Notes: generated from the letters alone by a model not told the origin. A stretch of 64,000 nt of DNA from Moringa oleifera (GCA_021397835.1 JAJFZO010000184.1:620001-684000); one strand, 5' to 3'. Shown: positions 11,740-23,640, numbered from the stretch's first letter. A program made the numbers and translations.

Positions 11740-12130
11740 ATCAAAATTCTATAGTGTTCCTTCCCATCTGGAAATTTTCCTGTTGTTCTTTATTATTGGT
11801 AATTTATTTTCATTCTTTCCCATCATGGGGAATTCAACTTTGTCCCTTTCAATTGGGGAATGTTATTTTATTTCTTACTATTAGAGAAAAATTCTATTTT
11901 TCCTTTCTTTCTTATCAAGAAATTTATTTTGTCCCTCGTATCGAGAAATGGAAAATTTGGTTTTACTCATTTCCATCGAAGGAATTTATTTTATCCCTCC
12001 CTATCAAGGATATGGAAAATTAAGATTCACTCATTTGCAACAAAGGAATTTTATTTTATCTCCTTCTATTAGGAAAATTTTATTTTATCCTCTCCTACTG
12101 GGGAATTTATATTTCATTATTTCATAACAA
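11740..12130. repeat. about 40 bp 'GGAATTTATTTTATCCC' array, unit copy 1
   Basis: Degenerate repeats of the GGAATTTATTTTATCCC phrase, alternating with 'tactcatttcca', fill this stretch. Apparent ORFs at 11754 and 11860 are only read-through of the repeat. The matching array in copy 2 is at 31380-31745. Confidence 0.7.
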
Positions 12131-12889
12131 GAACTTTTCAATGAAACAAGAGTTATATATGCATGGCGCACAAATTTTCATTTTTTTTATCTTTAGGTAA
12201 GGCTATACTTTCTAGCCACATTCGTATTCTTTATTCCTTTTTTCTTTACAAGGTACGGGATTATGCCTTACATAATGCATTTAAGTAAATTAGCTGAAAT
12301 ATGTTTTGGGACACATCTCCCTTCCCTATCTTTTACAACAGTCATGTTTTCCCATGTATTTGAAAATTTATCAAACCTTTCAGGAGGAAAATTTAGCATA
12401 AGCCTTTTGACATTTGGTTTAACAACCAATTTTGTAACATTATGCATTAAAAATCATATATTCCATTTTCTGAGGAACAAAAGGGAAAAGGAATAAAGGT
12501 TAAGACAAGAATTGGTCTGTCGCTTTATTCGATAAATAATTTGGTATAAAGGATTTTATTCTTGTACATCATGCTTGAAAAGACATTCATCATGTTCAGT
12601 TTTTCTCTCGATCATAAATATCTTTGATTCTTCACTTTCATCTGTCATGGTTGAATGAAAGCTGTAAATAACTCTTTTCCTTGTCGGACACTCCCACTAA
12701 TCATTATATATGATCACATTATCTTTTCAAATTTTTAGCATAAATCCTCCTCTTTATTTTTTTAAAGCTAAACTTCTTGGTTTTTAACTTATTCATTTCA
12801 AGTGTAGTATTTCTTTATTATGTCTGAATTAATTAGATTTCAGAGAGGACATAACCATTTATTTCTGTCAGTATTAAAGCTCCTCTTAA
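12131..12889. other. non-coding spacer downstream of minus-strand pol
   Basis: I see no gene or repeat here. It lies between the 3' end of minus-strand pol and the arrays, so it is probably the 3' internal spacer of the same gypsy element. An ORF at 12263 is short and has no recognisable motif. Confidence 0.4.
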
Positions 12890-14060
12890 AAAAGCCTTTT
12901 TTTTAAAACATATAACCCATTATAATTGGGTGCCCACTTTCCTCTAGGATCTAAGGCATTATCAGGTGTCCTTTTAAGCACTAAATTGCCTTTTTTTAAA
13001 ACTCTTAGATGAACTTTCTTATTGTAAGCTCGCCCATTAACCATGACATAGAGTTATCAACCTTTTTTCTTCTATCATCTTTAACTGTTCATATCGAGCT
13101 TTGATCTAATGTTTCTTATCAAGCTGGGTTTCTTATATCACTTTTAATGAAGGGATTTCTATTTTCATCAACCATACTACTTTTGTCCCTTAAGCCGGGG
13201 AATAGGACGCTGACTCAACAAAAGTTTTGACACTTGTTCTATAAGCTAACAAAGCTAGAGGAACCATCTCAGGCCACTTTTTGTAAGTTAATTTCATTTT
13301 TAATTTTAAATATCTTTTTGTTATTTATTGGCTACCTTTATTGTGTGATTCATCCTTTTTTAGTAGGTCACTAAATTATGATGCTTGATCTTAAATTCAA
13401 TTCAAATTTCTTCCATTTCCTAGTTATTTAGATTTGTTGCATTGTCCAAAATAATTCTCTCTAATGGACTATACCAACATATAATCTCTTTTTACAAGAA
13501 TCAATTAATAGGTGACTTTGTTACGCTGGTGAATGATCCTATCTCAATCTATTTGATAAAGCAATTAATAAATATTAAACAAATTTATACTTATTACACG
13601 TCTTTGGGTGGGCGAACCAATCATATTAAATCTCTATGTAGAAAAAGGTCATGGTGCATTCAGCACATGTAATGGAGTAAGCAAAGCTTGAATTTTTTCT
13701 CCGTAAATAGGTATTACATACAATCTGTCTCTCTATTGTCGGCTAATTGTAACCTGCTCTTAATATTTTAATGTGTCATCATATAGCAGTTTTCATGTGA
13801 ACCATAAACTCTCTCATGTATCTCTCTAGTGATATTTTCTACTTCTTCTTCATCAACATAGTAGAGTAGAGTGTGGTCAGAGTTCTTCATATACAAATAT
13901 TTTCCATCCAAGATAAAATTAATAGACAACCTTTTTAACATCTTTTTATCATTTTTTGTTGCCTTTTCTTGGTATACTCGATCTTTGATGAACCGACTAA
14001 TGTCATAAAATAAAGGTTGCCCAGCTTTTTCTTGTTTTTTATTATCATGCAATATACCAA
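12890..14060 (-). pseudogene. Ty3/gypsy integrase remnant, unit copy 1
   Basis: Read on the minus strand: zinc-binding part at 13768-14052 with EIHERVYGSHEN, then PLHVLNAPWPFST, FNMIG (first catalytic Asp replaced by Asn), ILDNATNLNN with the second Asp, and a C-terminal part DPRGKWAPNYNGLYVLKK. Frameshifts and stops break it into pieces. The piece at 13768-14052 is the longest open frame (94 residues). Confidence 0.88.
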
Positions 14061-14079
14061 AGATTCTTTACTGCTCATC

Positions 14080-14762
14080 TTTACAGGCAATTTTTTTTTT
14101 TTAGGCTTTTAACTTCGAATATTAGTGCAAGAGTGGCCAATGCATACACAATTTGATTATACTCTCTAAGAAGGTAATGGAAGGAAGCCTTTTCAAAAAT
14201 TTTAAATATTTCTTTCACATACTCATGATATTTCATCAAAATAGGATACAAAGTCATCCATTCATCTTTTAATTGATAAATTACAAGGGCAGAATCTTCA
14301 TATATCTTTTCCCTGGCTATTCCTTTTTAAATAGCAGCAATTAATCCCAATGTGCATGCTTTATACTCAGCCATATTATTAATAGTATCAAAGTCCAATC
14401 TAGTTGTGAAAAGATTATATTATTTATTAGCAAAAATTAAGGTAGCCACAATTCCATGACCTATGGCATTTGTTGGCCCATTGAAATGCATTTACCATTC
14501 TTGCAGTTCATTTGTTTCCTCTTCGACACAAGCAATGAGATTTTTTTCTAGAAAATCAAATTGTACAGGGTGATAATCTTTAGTAGCTTTATTTGCTGAG
14601 AAATCTACTGTTAGACTTCTTTTAACTACTTTTCAAGATACATATACTAACTCATATTCTGAAATAATATCAGCCATCTTGCTAGTCTTCTTCCTAAAGA
14701 AAGTTTTTGAATAAATATTGGATTAGCTCAAGTTTAGCAATAACCTATGTAGTATGACTAAG
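14080..14762 (-). pseudogene. Ty3/gypsy RNase H remnant, unit copy 1
   Basis: The minus strand shows the end of the RT-linked region (SHTT, VIAKLELIQYLFKN), then MADIISEYELVYV, MHFNGPTN (first Asp to Asn), NNMAEYKACTLGLIAAI with the Glu, and YEDSALVIYQLKDEW with the next Asp. It runs into the integrase. A 2 kb insert separates it from the RT. Confidence 0.86.
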
Positions 14763-14793
14763 TGTTTGCATTCATTAAACACATATAGCCACA

Positions 14794-14812
14794 TATGTGT
14801 GTGTGTGTGTGT
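14794..14812. repeat. (TG)n microsatellite
   Basis: A run of TG dinucleotides inside the pol insert. The same site in unit copy 2 (34084-34130) is longer and preceded by (TA)n. Confidence 0.9.
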
Positions 14813-15162
14813 TTATGCATGTGTATGTAAATGTGTAAACTATGTCATTAGTAGTCATTGAGAATTGCTATGTATAAGTTACATGAATTCTAGAAGCTTG
14901 TTATCAATACTTAAAGGTGTTCCAAGTATGTTATGAATTATATAAAATATAAGAAGTGAACTAAATTTTATATGGACTAAAAGACAATAAAAAAAAAAAA
15001 AGAAAAGTAAGATGCTAAGTGGATGCATGAGACTAAGGTACCTAACAATTTTACCAAAGCCTTATATGTATCAAGAGATAATAACCATCTCACTCTTCTT
15101 CTTTCTTAAAATTCATATCTCTATAATTGAATAAAATCTCTCTAGCTATGTTTCTATTACAG

Positions 15163-15258
15163 GAAATTTAAAGGAAAGAAAGACAATGAAGGAAGAGAAC
15201 TAAAAAAGGAAGAATTAGACAAGCAAGTCGATGAATTGAGTTTTGAATTAACCAAGAG
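15163..15258 (+). other. exon-like block with splice signals in the pol insert
   Basis: A polypyrimidine stretch and CAG end at 15162 and GTAAGT begins at 15259. The 96 bp between is open in one frame and highly charged (GKKDNEGRELKKEELD, then QVDELSFELTK). This looks like a captured host exon, but I do not recognise the gene. In unit copy 2 the acceptor is lost and a stop has appeared. Confidence 0.35.
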
Positions 15259-16740
15259 GTAAGTAAAATAAGCTACGATTTTAAGATTACTCTTCATTTT
15301 TATCATCTTGTATGATTAATTGATCTATATAATGAGTAAAGACATGATTTTTGAGCCATGTATAAGATTAAGAATTGGGATTTGTTGAAGAACACAAGAA
15401 TGTCCTTTTTAAGGTAGCAACTTGATATGTAAATTTCATGGGTTTGAAGTTTGAATTTTATAAAACATAAAGCATTAAACTTGTAGCTAACAATCTGAAT
15501 TAAGGAATGCAATGGCTGGGCTAAATAAGTAGAAATGAAAGAGTTATAGCTTGATTACTAAGGCTAAAAACATGAGATATATTGTAAAAAGTAAAATTTA
15601 GTAAAGTGTTAACCTAGTTAGGTTTGAAGAGCAAATTTAGTTTATATCTAAATGATTCATTCTAATATAAGAAATATGAAGTGATAAATTAGTTGTGCAT
15701 GAAAAAAAAAAAAAAAAAGCTTGCATAAGATTAAGAACTAAGTAAAGTGAAATGAAGTTAGAAAAACAAGAATTCAACTTAGACTCATCTATAATGCATG
15801 ATTATGCTTGCAAATTTCATAATAGTATATCTTACATCTAATAGAACAATTACATGTGAGAAAAAGTAAGGAGGAGGAAGTTTATATAGAGGCTGAAACT
15901 TTTAAAGTTACAACAGGTAGGCTAAATACGTAAAAAGAGGTTGTATGTTTGAGTTATAAAATGGATGGTGCCTTGAATTGTTGCTAGAACATTCAAAAGT
16001 GCATTGGGTTTACTGGATGAGAACTTGCATAGCTAAATAAATACGAGATAAATAAGTTATGGCTTACTTGATAAGCTATGCAATTCCATAAATAACATGA
16101 GATACTCTATTGACCAAGTGATATGAAATCACTTTCTTTGGCCATAAGCCTATGATACAAAAATACATATATAAAATTATATGATCTTATGGATCAATAT
16201 GTTCACATGAAATTTTTGGAGTGTTTACTTATCTTGTCTACCACAAAATAAAAACAAAATAAAATTACATGCTACTTGCATATGTTTGTTTACACTTGAT
16301 CTTTGATGGGTAAGGATAACATATTTAGTAGTAGCTTATGATTTGGATAATATGTTTAACATGATTAATTATTGTGATGACTTGCTAAATCACAAATAAA
16401 TTTTTTGATTGGTGAAGCTGAAAAGTGAAGTCCTCAACAAACCTTGAAAACCATATGGAACATAGGTCGACGGCTTATCCTCTTCTACATTCTCTCTCTT
16501 AAGAACTTTTTAAACTTATTACTAGTGAGGAGTTTTGCATTTATGTATATATAGTAAGAGGATTAAGAAATCTTCTCCCATTTTGTAGACTAACTTACTT
16601 GTACAATGTATGAATGTTGACTTCCTTCATATAAACATATTTTAAATGTCACATGTTTATGGTATTCGTATAAGAAAAAATGATGATCCTCTATAGTGAT
16701 ATGACATGATACGATGCGATAGATGCTTTATATATAGAAA

Positions 16741-17258
16741 TAAGTTAGTTCTTTTCGTTCATAATTGGTTTTTTTGCTTTGATAATATATAACCTATTCT
16801 TTTTTACCTTTTTCATTTAATTAAGCTAGTACGTATTCCAATGATCATTTATGCACTGTTAAATATTGAATCAGAGGTTTTTCTAGTATGAGAGGCATTA
16901 ACACTAGTAAATTTAATAAATACTCTATCATTTTATCGTACGCAATTTGACATTCATCATCCCAATATTCTAGGTTATGCTTCCGCAATAACCAAAAGAT
17001 AAGATCATAAATATTGGTCAATTGCAAGATAAATCTAGAGATATAATTTAACCTCCCTAAGAATCCTTAAACTTCCTAAATTGTTTTCAAAAGAGATAAA
17101 TTTTGTATCACCTTCACTTGGATAAACCTTAATTTCTTTGCCATTAACTACGAATCCCGATAATTTTTTAGATTTTACATTGTAATTACATTTCTTAAGA
17201 TTTAATGTGAGCTAATTATAAGCTAAGAGTAGCTCAAGAAAAAGTTTGATCTTTAACT
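16741..17258 (-). pseudogene. Ty3/gypsy reverse transcriptase C-terminal remnant, unit copy 1
   Basis: Minus-strand frames give LTLNLKKCNYNVKSKKLSGF, then a decayed thumb region, then YDLIFWLLRKHNLEYWDDEC, IAYDKMIEYLLN and PLIQYLTV, the connection to RNase H. The N-terminal palm with the YxDD motif is absent. The frame is cut at 17258 by the plus-strand ORF tail. Confidence 0.85.
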
Positions 17259-17576
17259 ATGGACGAGTTCAAGATGACGGAGGCTCATTGGGCTGAGATC
17301 AAGGAGCAAGTCTCTCGCCTTTACTGGCCTATTAGAAGCTGCACAGTTAAGGAAATCTAAGGTAGGCATCCCAACCTGGATCTTTATTGGGTGCAAGGGG
17401 CTCTTCCTACTGGGGTTTCATTAGTCCATTCTGAAAAATTGAATGCCACTTTAGTTGATCTAGAGGAAGTGGCTAACATGCTAACTAAAGTAGGGTCATC
17501 GATACCTGTGGTAGAAGGCCCTACTCTTGAAGTGGCTCTAATGCCCAACGTGGCTAAAGCTGAGGCTAAACCATAA
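17259..17576 (+). pseudogene. Transposase_28-like ORF C-terminal tail (second copy in unit 1)
   Basis: The frame reads WAEIKEQVSRLYWPI, RHPNLDLYWVQGALPTGVSL, DLEEVANMLTKVGSSIPVV, PNVAKAEAKP and stop. The HPxLDL motif and the PNVAKA end recur at 36521-36820 and 47680-47890. Only the C-terminus is present. It lies directly against the truncated RT. Confidence 0.6.
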
Positions 17577-18191
17577 GCATGAGCTATGATCTTTTTATAT
17601 TCCATTTTTCTTTTTGAATATACAAACTTTTTCAATTAATGATATTCCTTTTTTATCCAACCTTAACTTGCACTTGGAATGGCTAGAGTGATCATTGCTA
17701 ACATAATAATTTGCTAGCTCGTTAACCTCTTAATCACAATTGCGATGATGTGTGAACTTGAATTAACTCTGAATGACAAAACTTGATGAAGCAACATAAC
17801 ATCCAACCTAAACTTGGTCTTGAAGTATCTAAGGCGATGATCCCAATGCATAATCAGGACTAGAAATCTTGATGTGCATGACCCAAAAATTAAGGTGAAC
17901 TTCACCTAATAGAGTCTTAATATAAGGTCTACCTTCAGACCTAATAAAGCAAAACCTAATGTATCACCTGTCTTCTAAATATTGATAAGTCAATTTGTAG
18001 TAAGCTTAGATGAGTCAAGTCTAAGTGATTCATCTATAGCACGAACCTTGATGAAAAAAATTCAACATGTTTAGAGAGTCAACATTGGATGGTTTGATGA
18101 AAAATTATAGTAGATCCCGATCTTAGCCTTTTGAATTGCGAAAAGAGTTTTTGATAAAGTCAATCCTTTTAGGAGCAAAATTAGGTGTTCA
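17577..18191 (-). mobile_element. X-type LTR edge beside ORF tail, unit copy 1
   Basis: On the minus strand, a start like TGAACACCTAATTTTGCTCC lies at 18191, resembling the start of LTR X. Copies at 36821-37425 and 47896-48514 share the sequence up to this edge. The 48514 copy diverges right after it, which makes 18191 a true element end. Confidence 0.55.
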
Positions 18192-18729
18192 TAGCTGGGT
18201 AACCTCTCTTTATTCAATGCTCTGAATATCATAGTTTGGATAAAGACTACAAGATATTAATTTTGCTCAATAATTATTTGAGAGAAACGGATGTTTTTTG
18301 TCTCATGATCTGAAGCATTCATCTTGAAACCACGAGGTTGATTTCCACACAATGTATTTTCAAGACCATGTGATGCTTTTATACAAGGGTACGAGCCTAA
18401 CTCGCCTTTGGATGCCTTCTATATGATACAATAGGCATATGCCTCTGATGACCTGCGATATCCATCTTTATGACTTCCACATTGTCTTTTCTAAATCCAT
18501 GTGATGTTCTCTATACAAAATTTAGTTTTGGATGTCTCCCCATATTATGCAATGGATATGCCCCTCCAATGACTTGTCAAGTTAGTTTTTGTTGAAATTA
18601 CTAAACTTAATTACACAAGCTAGATCAAAATCTCAATATGAGGTCTAAGCTAGTCAGATGTGCGATGTAAACAATACTTATTGTGAGGTCTGAGCTAGTC
18701 ATATCTGAGGTTATGTTTAACTACCTAAT
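18192..18729. other. non-coding segment between LTR edge and hairpin array
   Basis: No coding frame is visible. Short imperfect repeats occur ('aggcatatgcc', 'tgaggtctaagctagtca' twice near 18641-18710). It is conserved in unit copy 2 (37426-37949). Confidence 0.4.
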
Positions 18730-19690
18730 GTGAGGTAAGAAACCAATGACACCTAAGGTGGTAGTGCTGATGAGGGGATGAAAGTGAACTCATTTAAGGC
18801 GATCTTAGGGCTTGATGTGGGGCAAGAAAGCAGCCACATCTAAAGTGGGAGAGCATGATGAGAGGCATGAAAGTAGTCTCATCTAACTTGTGTTAATGCT
18901 CGATATAAGGCATGAAAGCAGCCACATCTCACATAGGAGCGCCCAATGAGAGGCATAAAAATAGTCTTATCTAAGGTAATGTTAATGCCCGATGTGAGCA
19001 TGAAAGCAGCCATATCTAAAGCAAGAGTGCCTAATGAAAGGCATGAAAGTAGTTTCATGTAAGATGGTTAGTTTATGTGCCTGATATGAAGCATGAAAGT
19101 AGTCACACTTAAGGCGATGCCCAACAAGAGGCATGGAAGCAATTTCATCCTAGGTAGAAGTTCTTGATGTGAGGTATGAAAGTAGCTATATCTAAGGTAG
19201 AAGTGCCTGATGAGAGCCATGAAAGCACTCTCATTTGAGGTGGGAGTGCCCAATTTGAAGCATGCAAGTAGCCATAAGAGAAGTATAATTAAAACTTAAT
19301 GAGAGGTAGGAAACCATTTTCATCTAAGGTTCTAATGGTTAATGAGAGGCATGAAAGCAGTCTCATGTTAGGTAAGAATGCTTGATGTGGTGCATGAAAA
19401 TAGCCACGTCTATGGTATAATTAAAACCCGATGAGAGGTATGGAAGCAGTCTCATTTAAGGTTGTACTGCCTAATGTAGGGCATGAAAGCAGTCTCATCT
19501 GAGGCGAAAGTGCTCGATGTGGGGCATGAAAGCAACCGCACTTAAGGCATAAGTAAAACCCAATGAGAGGCATGAAAGGAATCTCATCTAAGGTTATGGT
19601 GCCTGATAAAAGGCATGAAAGCAGTCTTATATAAGGCAAAAGTATTTGATATGGGGCATGAAAGCAGCCACCCCTAAAGTAGTATACTAG
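18730..19690. repeat. hairpin array with covarying stems, unit copy 1
   Basis: About 21 units of roughly 43-48 bp. Each has a constant loop like GGCATGAAAGCAG flanked by complementary 7-base arms. Two arm pairs tend to alternate: GATGAGA with TCTCATC (18857-18883) and GATGTGG with CCACATC (18814-18840), both perfect. A third, AATGAAA with TTTCATG, is at 19033-19059. The spacer is of the type TAAGGTGGGAGTGCC, sometimes ATAATTAAAACCC. Apparent minus-strand ORFs at 19068 and 19421 are repeat read-through. Confidence 0.9.
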
Positions 19691-19724
19691 TTGGATAATT
19701 CTTTTTTCATAGCTAATTTTATTT

Positions 19725-20429
19725 TTTTCATAGCTAATGGAGAATCAAATTGACTAGAGAATGACGTTGGCCAAAGCATTTAGGACCTAGATGATAATGC
19801 TTGTACTATAAGGACAACGAGTAGAGATTAGATTTTCATATTCTAAAGAGGTCATACTATGTCACATTTATTTATGATTCATTTATTTATGGTATTGTTT
19901 TATATATTAATTCTATTACTAGCATGCTTCCAATGGACATAACTAATAATAATCTTTCACTAAAATTAAGTAATAATTGTTACCTTTCTAATTTAACATC
20001 TAGGAAGACTTAAGTTGTTAAAAGATGTGTATGCCAAAGTAGGACATCCTAGACTGTTCAAGTTAGACAGGTTAGATAACTATTATCCAAGTGTGATTAT
20101 TGGTTTACTTAATAAGGATATTAATATGATTTCGGGCCTTAAGGCTTAGGGTTAGAGAGACTAGACATGAGAGGTCAGTTGCATGTGATGCAATTAACAA
20201 AGAGTTGGTCACCTAAATAACAAAGTCTTGTGTGATAAGCCAAGCATACTCGAGTCTTAGTGAAATACAGATCTTCGCCTACTTCACTTTCATTTAGAAT
20301 GATACTTCATAGATAAGTATAGCCAATGTTTACCATAACAAATTAACAAATGTGTCATTAAGGCTTTTTTTGTATACATAAATTTGTTGCACATATTGGC
20401 AACTAACTTATCATCAAACCTTTCACTAT
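19725..20429. other. non-coding, possible copia LTR or leader
   Basis: No coding frame is visible. It precedes a copia gag and may be its 5' LTR and leader, but I could not define ends or a primer site. Confidence 0.35.
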
Positions 20430-21125
20430 GATCTGTCCTTGAGATGCACAAGTTGAATAGGGCAAACTTATTAGACTAGTATAGAAACTTGAGAATATTT
20501 CTTGAGCAAGAAAAGAAGGAATATGTCCTTGAAAATCTACTCCTCAAGAAGCTACCTCCCACCAATGACTCCTACTAATAGAAATGCTTATCATAATCAT
20601 AAAGATGATGTACTAGATGCAGCGTGTCTCATGTTAGCCACCATGATCTCAAACCTTATGAAGTAATTTAAGAATATGGCGGTCTATGACATGATAACAA
20701 ACCTGAAAAATTGTTTTAGGAGTAAGCAAGAACTGAATGGAACCAAATGAGAAAGGCCTTTATTAAATGCAAGCTAGTAAAAGGTAACCAAATCAAGCCA
20801 CACATAATCAAGATGATTGGTTATGTTGAAAACTTAGATAAATTCATCTTCCTTAATAGCGAAGAGTTAGCAACTAACATCATCTTAAAGTCATTGTTTA
20901 ATGATTATCACACATTTGTTATAAATTATAACATGCACAAATTTAACAAGACATTGATTGAACTGCATAGGATGATCAAGTGTGCAGTGCTTATCAACAA
21001 GGGATGAACAATTAGCTAAGACTTGCATGTGTTTTATAAGGATGAAGAAAAGAATAGCCAAGTCCCCATAAGATTAGTATTTTTATCTTTCCATAATGCC
21101 TTTGGTTTGCTCAATCAAGATAAAT
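20430..21125 (+). pseudogene. Ty1/copia gag remnant (second type)
   Basis: Frames show YRNLRIFLEQEKKEYVLENL, a decayed part containing KYKPEKLF-like text, ARTEWNQMRKAFIKCKLV, HIIKMIGYVENLDKFIF, ELATNIILKSLF and YNMHKFNKTLIELHRMIK. This is the classic order of a UBN2-type copia gag, different from the one at 6240. The piece at 20747-21007 is open. No protease or pol follows before the LTR at 21325. Confidence 0.87.
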
Positions 21126-21409
21126 GATCAAACACATTTCATGCATTCTTTTAAATAATATTAAACTTTATATTGCTGTTGATAAAATAAAATTTTCAAA
21201 AATAACTTTAAAATGGCTTTCTAGTTGACCTTGACTTTGAAAAAACATGTTTCACATAAATTGGGTTTGGAGTATAAGGAAATAGGAGAGCATGAGATTG
21301 TGAGAGACAGCACTAGGTGGCACTTGTATACATCTAATTTTAGCTCTAACATTTGAGTTAGAAAAAAGGTTTAAAATACCTATAAAATTCTAAAACTATA
21401 TTTTTACTT

Positions 21410-21625
21410 TAATGTGAGATTGAGAGTAAATTAATAAGTATTACTTTGATGTTAAGTCGAAGTAGATTAATCAGCATACCTTGGTGCGAGATAAAAAAAA
21501 AAATAAATGAGCATACTTCAATGTCAAGTCAAGAGTAAATTAATGAGTATACCTCCCTGTCTGGTTGGGAGTAAATTAATGAGCGTACCTCGATGTCATG
21601 TCGAGAGTGAATTATGGAGCACATC
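21410..21625. repeat. 36-37 bp tandem array in LTR X copy 2
   Basis: Repeats of 'aatgagcatacctcgatgtcatgtcgagagt' type, as in 2885-3075. One unit contains CTCGA and TCGAG as inverted arms near 21592-21608. The ORF at 21507 is repeat read-through. Confidence 0.75.
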
Positions 21626-21869
21626 CCAAGGTAATCAAACACGATCTCATGATTACCTCAATATAATCAACTTTGATTTTTCATTAGTTTAATGGGCAAG
21701 TGATTTTATGACCAATGACAAATCGGTAAAATAATAACAACCAATAAAAGGTTAGTAAAATGATAATAAACCAATGTCAGATTTTTAAGTAATAAGTGAA
21801 CTTGATGACAAATCAATACAGAGGAATCCTTTTCTAATGTAGCATTCATAATTTGTTAAAAGTTAGACG

Positions 21870-22410
21870 CTACACCCGATCTTACATCTACCTCAATTTT
21901 TTTCAATGTGATTGACTCTGATCTCACATCTGCATCATTTTTTTCAATATGTGATTGACTTTGATATCACATTTACATCAATTTCTTCCCAATGTGATTA
22001 ACTCTAGTCTCATATCTCCTTAATTTTATTCTCATGTGATTGATTCTAACCTCATATTTATATTAATTTTTTTGCTAATATGATACTTCAATTTCTTTCC
22101 AATATGGTTGACTCTGATCTCATATCTGCATCAATTTTTTTTCAATATTATTAACTCTAATTTCACATCAGCATCAATTTAATCCTAGATGTGATTGAAT
22201 TTGATCTCATATCTAAACAAGCATGATCCTATTGTGACCAACTCAGTTCTCGCATTAGATCAAAATAATACTAGATGTGATTGAATTATCTTACATCAAA
22301 TTTTATATCTAACCTAAGTATAGATGTGATTTGCTCAAATCTCATATCAAAACTAATTTGATCTGAATGTGATCAACTTAGTTCTCACATTAGATTAATC
22401 TAACATTAAG
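21870..22410. repeat. 45 bp inverted-repeat array in LTR X copy 2
   Basis: About 11-12 degenerate units of the ATGTGA ... TCACAT type, the counterpart of 3345-4040. The unit at about 21905-21930 keeps complementary arms. Confidence 0.78.
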
Positions 22411-23621
22411 ATATCAATGATTTTAATTTTTTTTCCTAGTTTTTAGGTATAATTATAATTGTAAATGTAATTTATAGCCTCAAACTTGTGTAAATGTGAT
22501 TTAACCTTAATGTCATATCAGGTTCTAGATGCAATCCTACATCAAACTTTAGTTATGTTACAGTTAAGAGAGAAGACTTGACAAGCTGGTGGAAGGCTCT
22601 TAGCGGAATATACGTAAAACACGCATGTTTAGCCATAATAGACTATCCAATGCTATGGTCCCTTCTTTCTTGTAACAAACTTTAGAATTTTTAACAGGCT
22701 TGGTCCCATTTTTGTCCCATTTTTCTTCTATCTATAGACCTATTTTCAATGGAAATAGGGGAGCATCTTTTTATTTTTGAAACTTCGAATCTTTATATGT
22801 AAAAGTCTCTCTCTCTCCCCTTTTTTTAATATTTTTAAACCTTTATTTTTCTCAAAAGAGTCTCAACAATTTGAGATCTCTGCATTCGTTGTGTTTTTGA
22901 GATTATAAGCTAGCATCTAGAAGTCTAAAATCTCTTAAAACTTCAAGTTGTTCACTCATTGTTTAGAACATGAAAATTATACTAAAGGTACTATTCATTC
23001 TGTATTTATTTCACATAAATGAATACAACAATGTTTGCTTCCATTCATTTTTATTTGTTGTTTACTACTCATTATGTCCAATATTGTAAATTTTGTGATG
23101 CATCTCATATTTTTCTAAGATTATTTCAAAGAAAATAATTGGATAAAATTCATGTTCTAATTTCTAAATTAAAACATATATTTTTTTTAAGAATTAAATA
23201 TCTATTATCAATTAGAGTGAAATTCTTCCATAAAACTACATAATAAATTTTTTGAAGATTTGTCACATTTTGATTAAGTCTAATGTGGCTTTTTGAGATT
23301 AAGCAAATGGTAATCTCACCTTGTTTGCATGTACTCTATATATATTTATTTATTATACTCAGGATCAACATCAAATTATTGAAAATTAAAGAAATAAAAT
23401 CATTTTACTTAAATAGATCATTGTCTATTTTTTGAATGAAGTTTATCTTTTCTTTTTCAAAAGAAACAGAAGTTCTTAAATAAAATTAGTAGCCAATCAT
23501 ATCATAAAACACATTGGTAATGACTCCTTATTTTTTTACTTATTAAAGTCAAAAGAATTTTCAAAACAAAGAAAAATTTATCACATTCGGGCTTTTGCCA
23601 AAAAAAGTTTGGTTGTGACAA

Positions 23622-23640
23622 CTAATGACTCCACTAGAGA
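23622..23640 (+). other. Tat-type primer binding site of element B
   Basis: CTAATGACTCCACTAGAGA follows the LTR end by one or two bases. It resembles the site at 43583-43600 (TGGCGACTCCATTAGGAT) and the TGGCGACTCC-type sites of Tat/Ogre-like plant gypsy elements. I do not assign the tRNA. Confidence 0.65.

Larger units (their letters stand above)
14763..16740. other. 2 kb insert splitting pol, unit copy 1
   Basis: The pol frame stops at 16741 inside the RT-RNase H connection and resumes at 14762. The sequence between is not pol. It is AT-rich, with a TG microsatellite, an exon-like block at 15163-15258 and a TATATATAG stretch near 16545. The same insert, with the same edges, is in unit copy 2 (34051-36050), so it predates the duplication. 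No LTR, TIR or clear target duplication was seen. Confidence 0.7.
8067..19724. repeat. 11.66 kb composite unit, copy 1 of a direct duplication
   Basis: From TGTCATGAAATC at 8067 to about 19724 the sequence is collinear with 27535-38941 in the same orientation, by eye roughly 85-90 percent identical. Every sub-feature has a counterpart: LTR end, antisense ORF, two arrays, pol with its insert, ORF tail, hairpin array. Flanks outside these limits differ, so the edges are real breakpoints. Confidence 0.93.
21325..23620 (+). mobile_element. LTR of gypsy family X (copy 2), 5' LTR of element B
   Basis: Starts TGTATACATCTAATTTTAG and ends TTGTGACA, about 2.3 kb. It is collinear with 2809-5280, including both arrays. 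A primer-site-like sequence follows at once, so it is the 5' LTR of the gag region downstream. Identity to copy 1 looks lower than between the two composite units. Confidence 0.82.

Noticed and set aside
13768..14052. 94-residue minus ORF as a stand-alone gene
   Set aside because: It is the zinc-binding part of a gypsy integrase, continuous with the decayed core.
18730..19690. CRISPR-like array (regular palindromic repeats with spacers)
   Set aside because: Repeats are degenerate, spacers repeat among units, no cas genes are present and the context is plant transposons.
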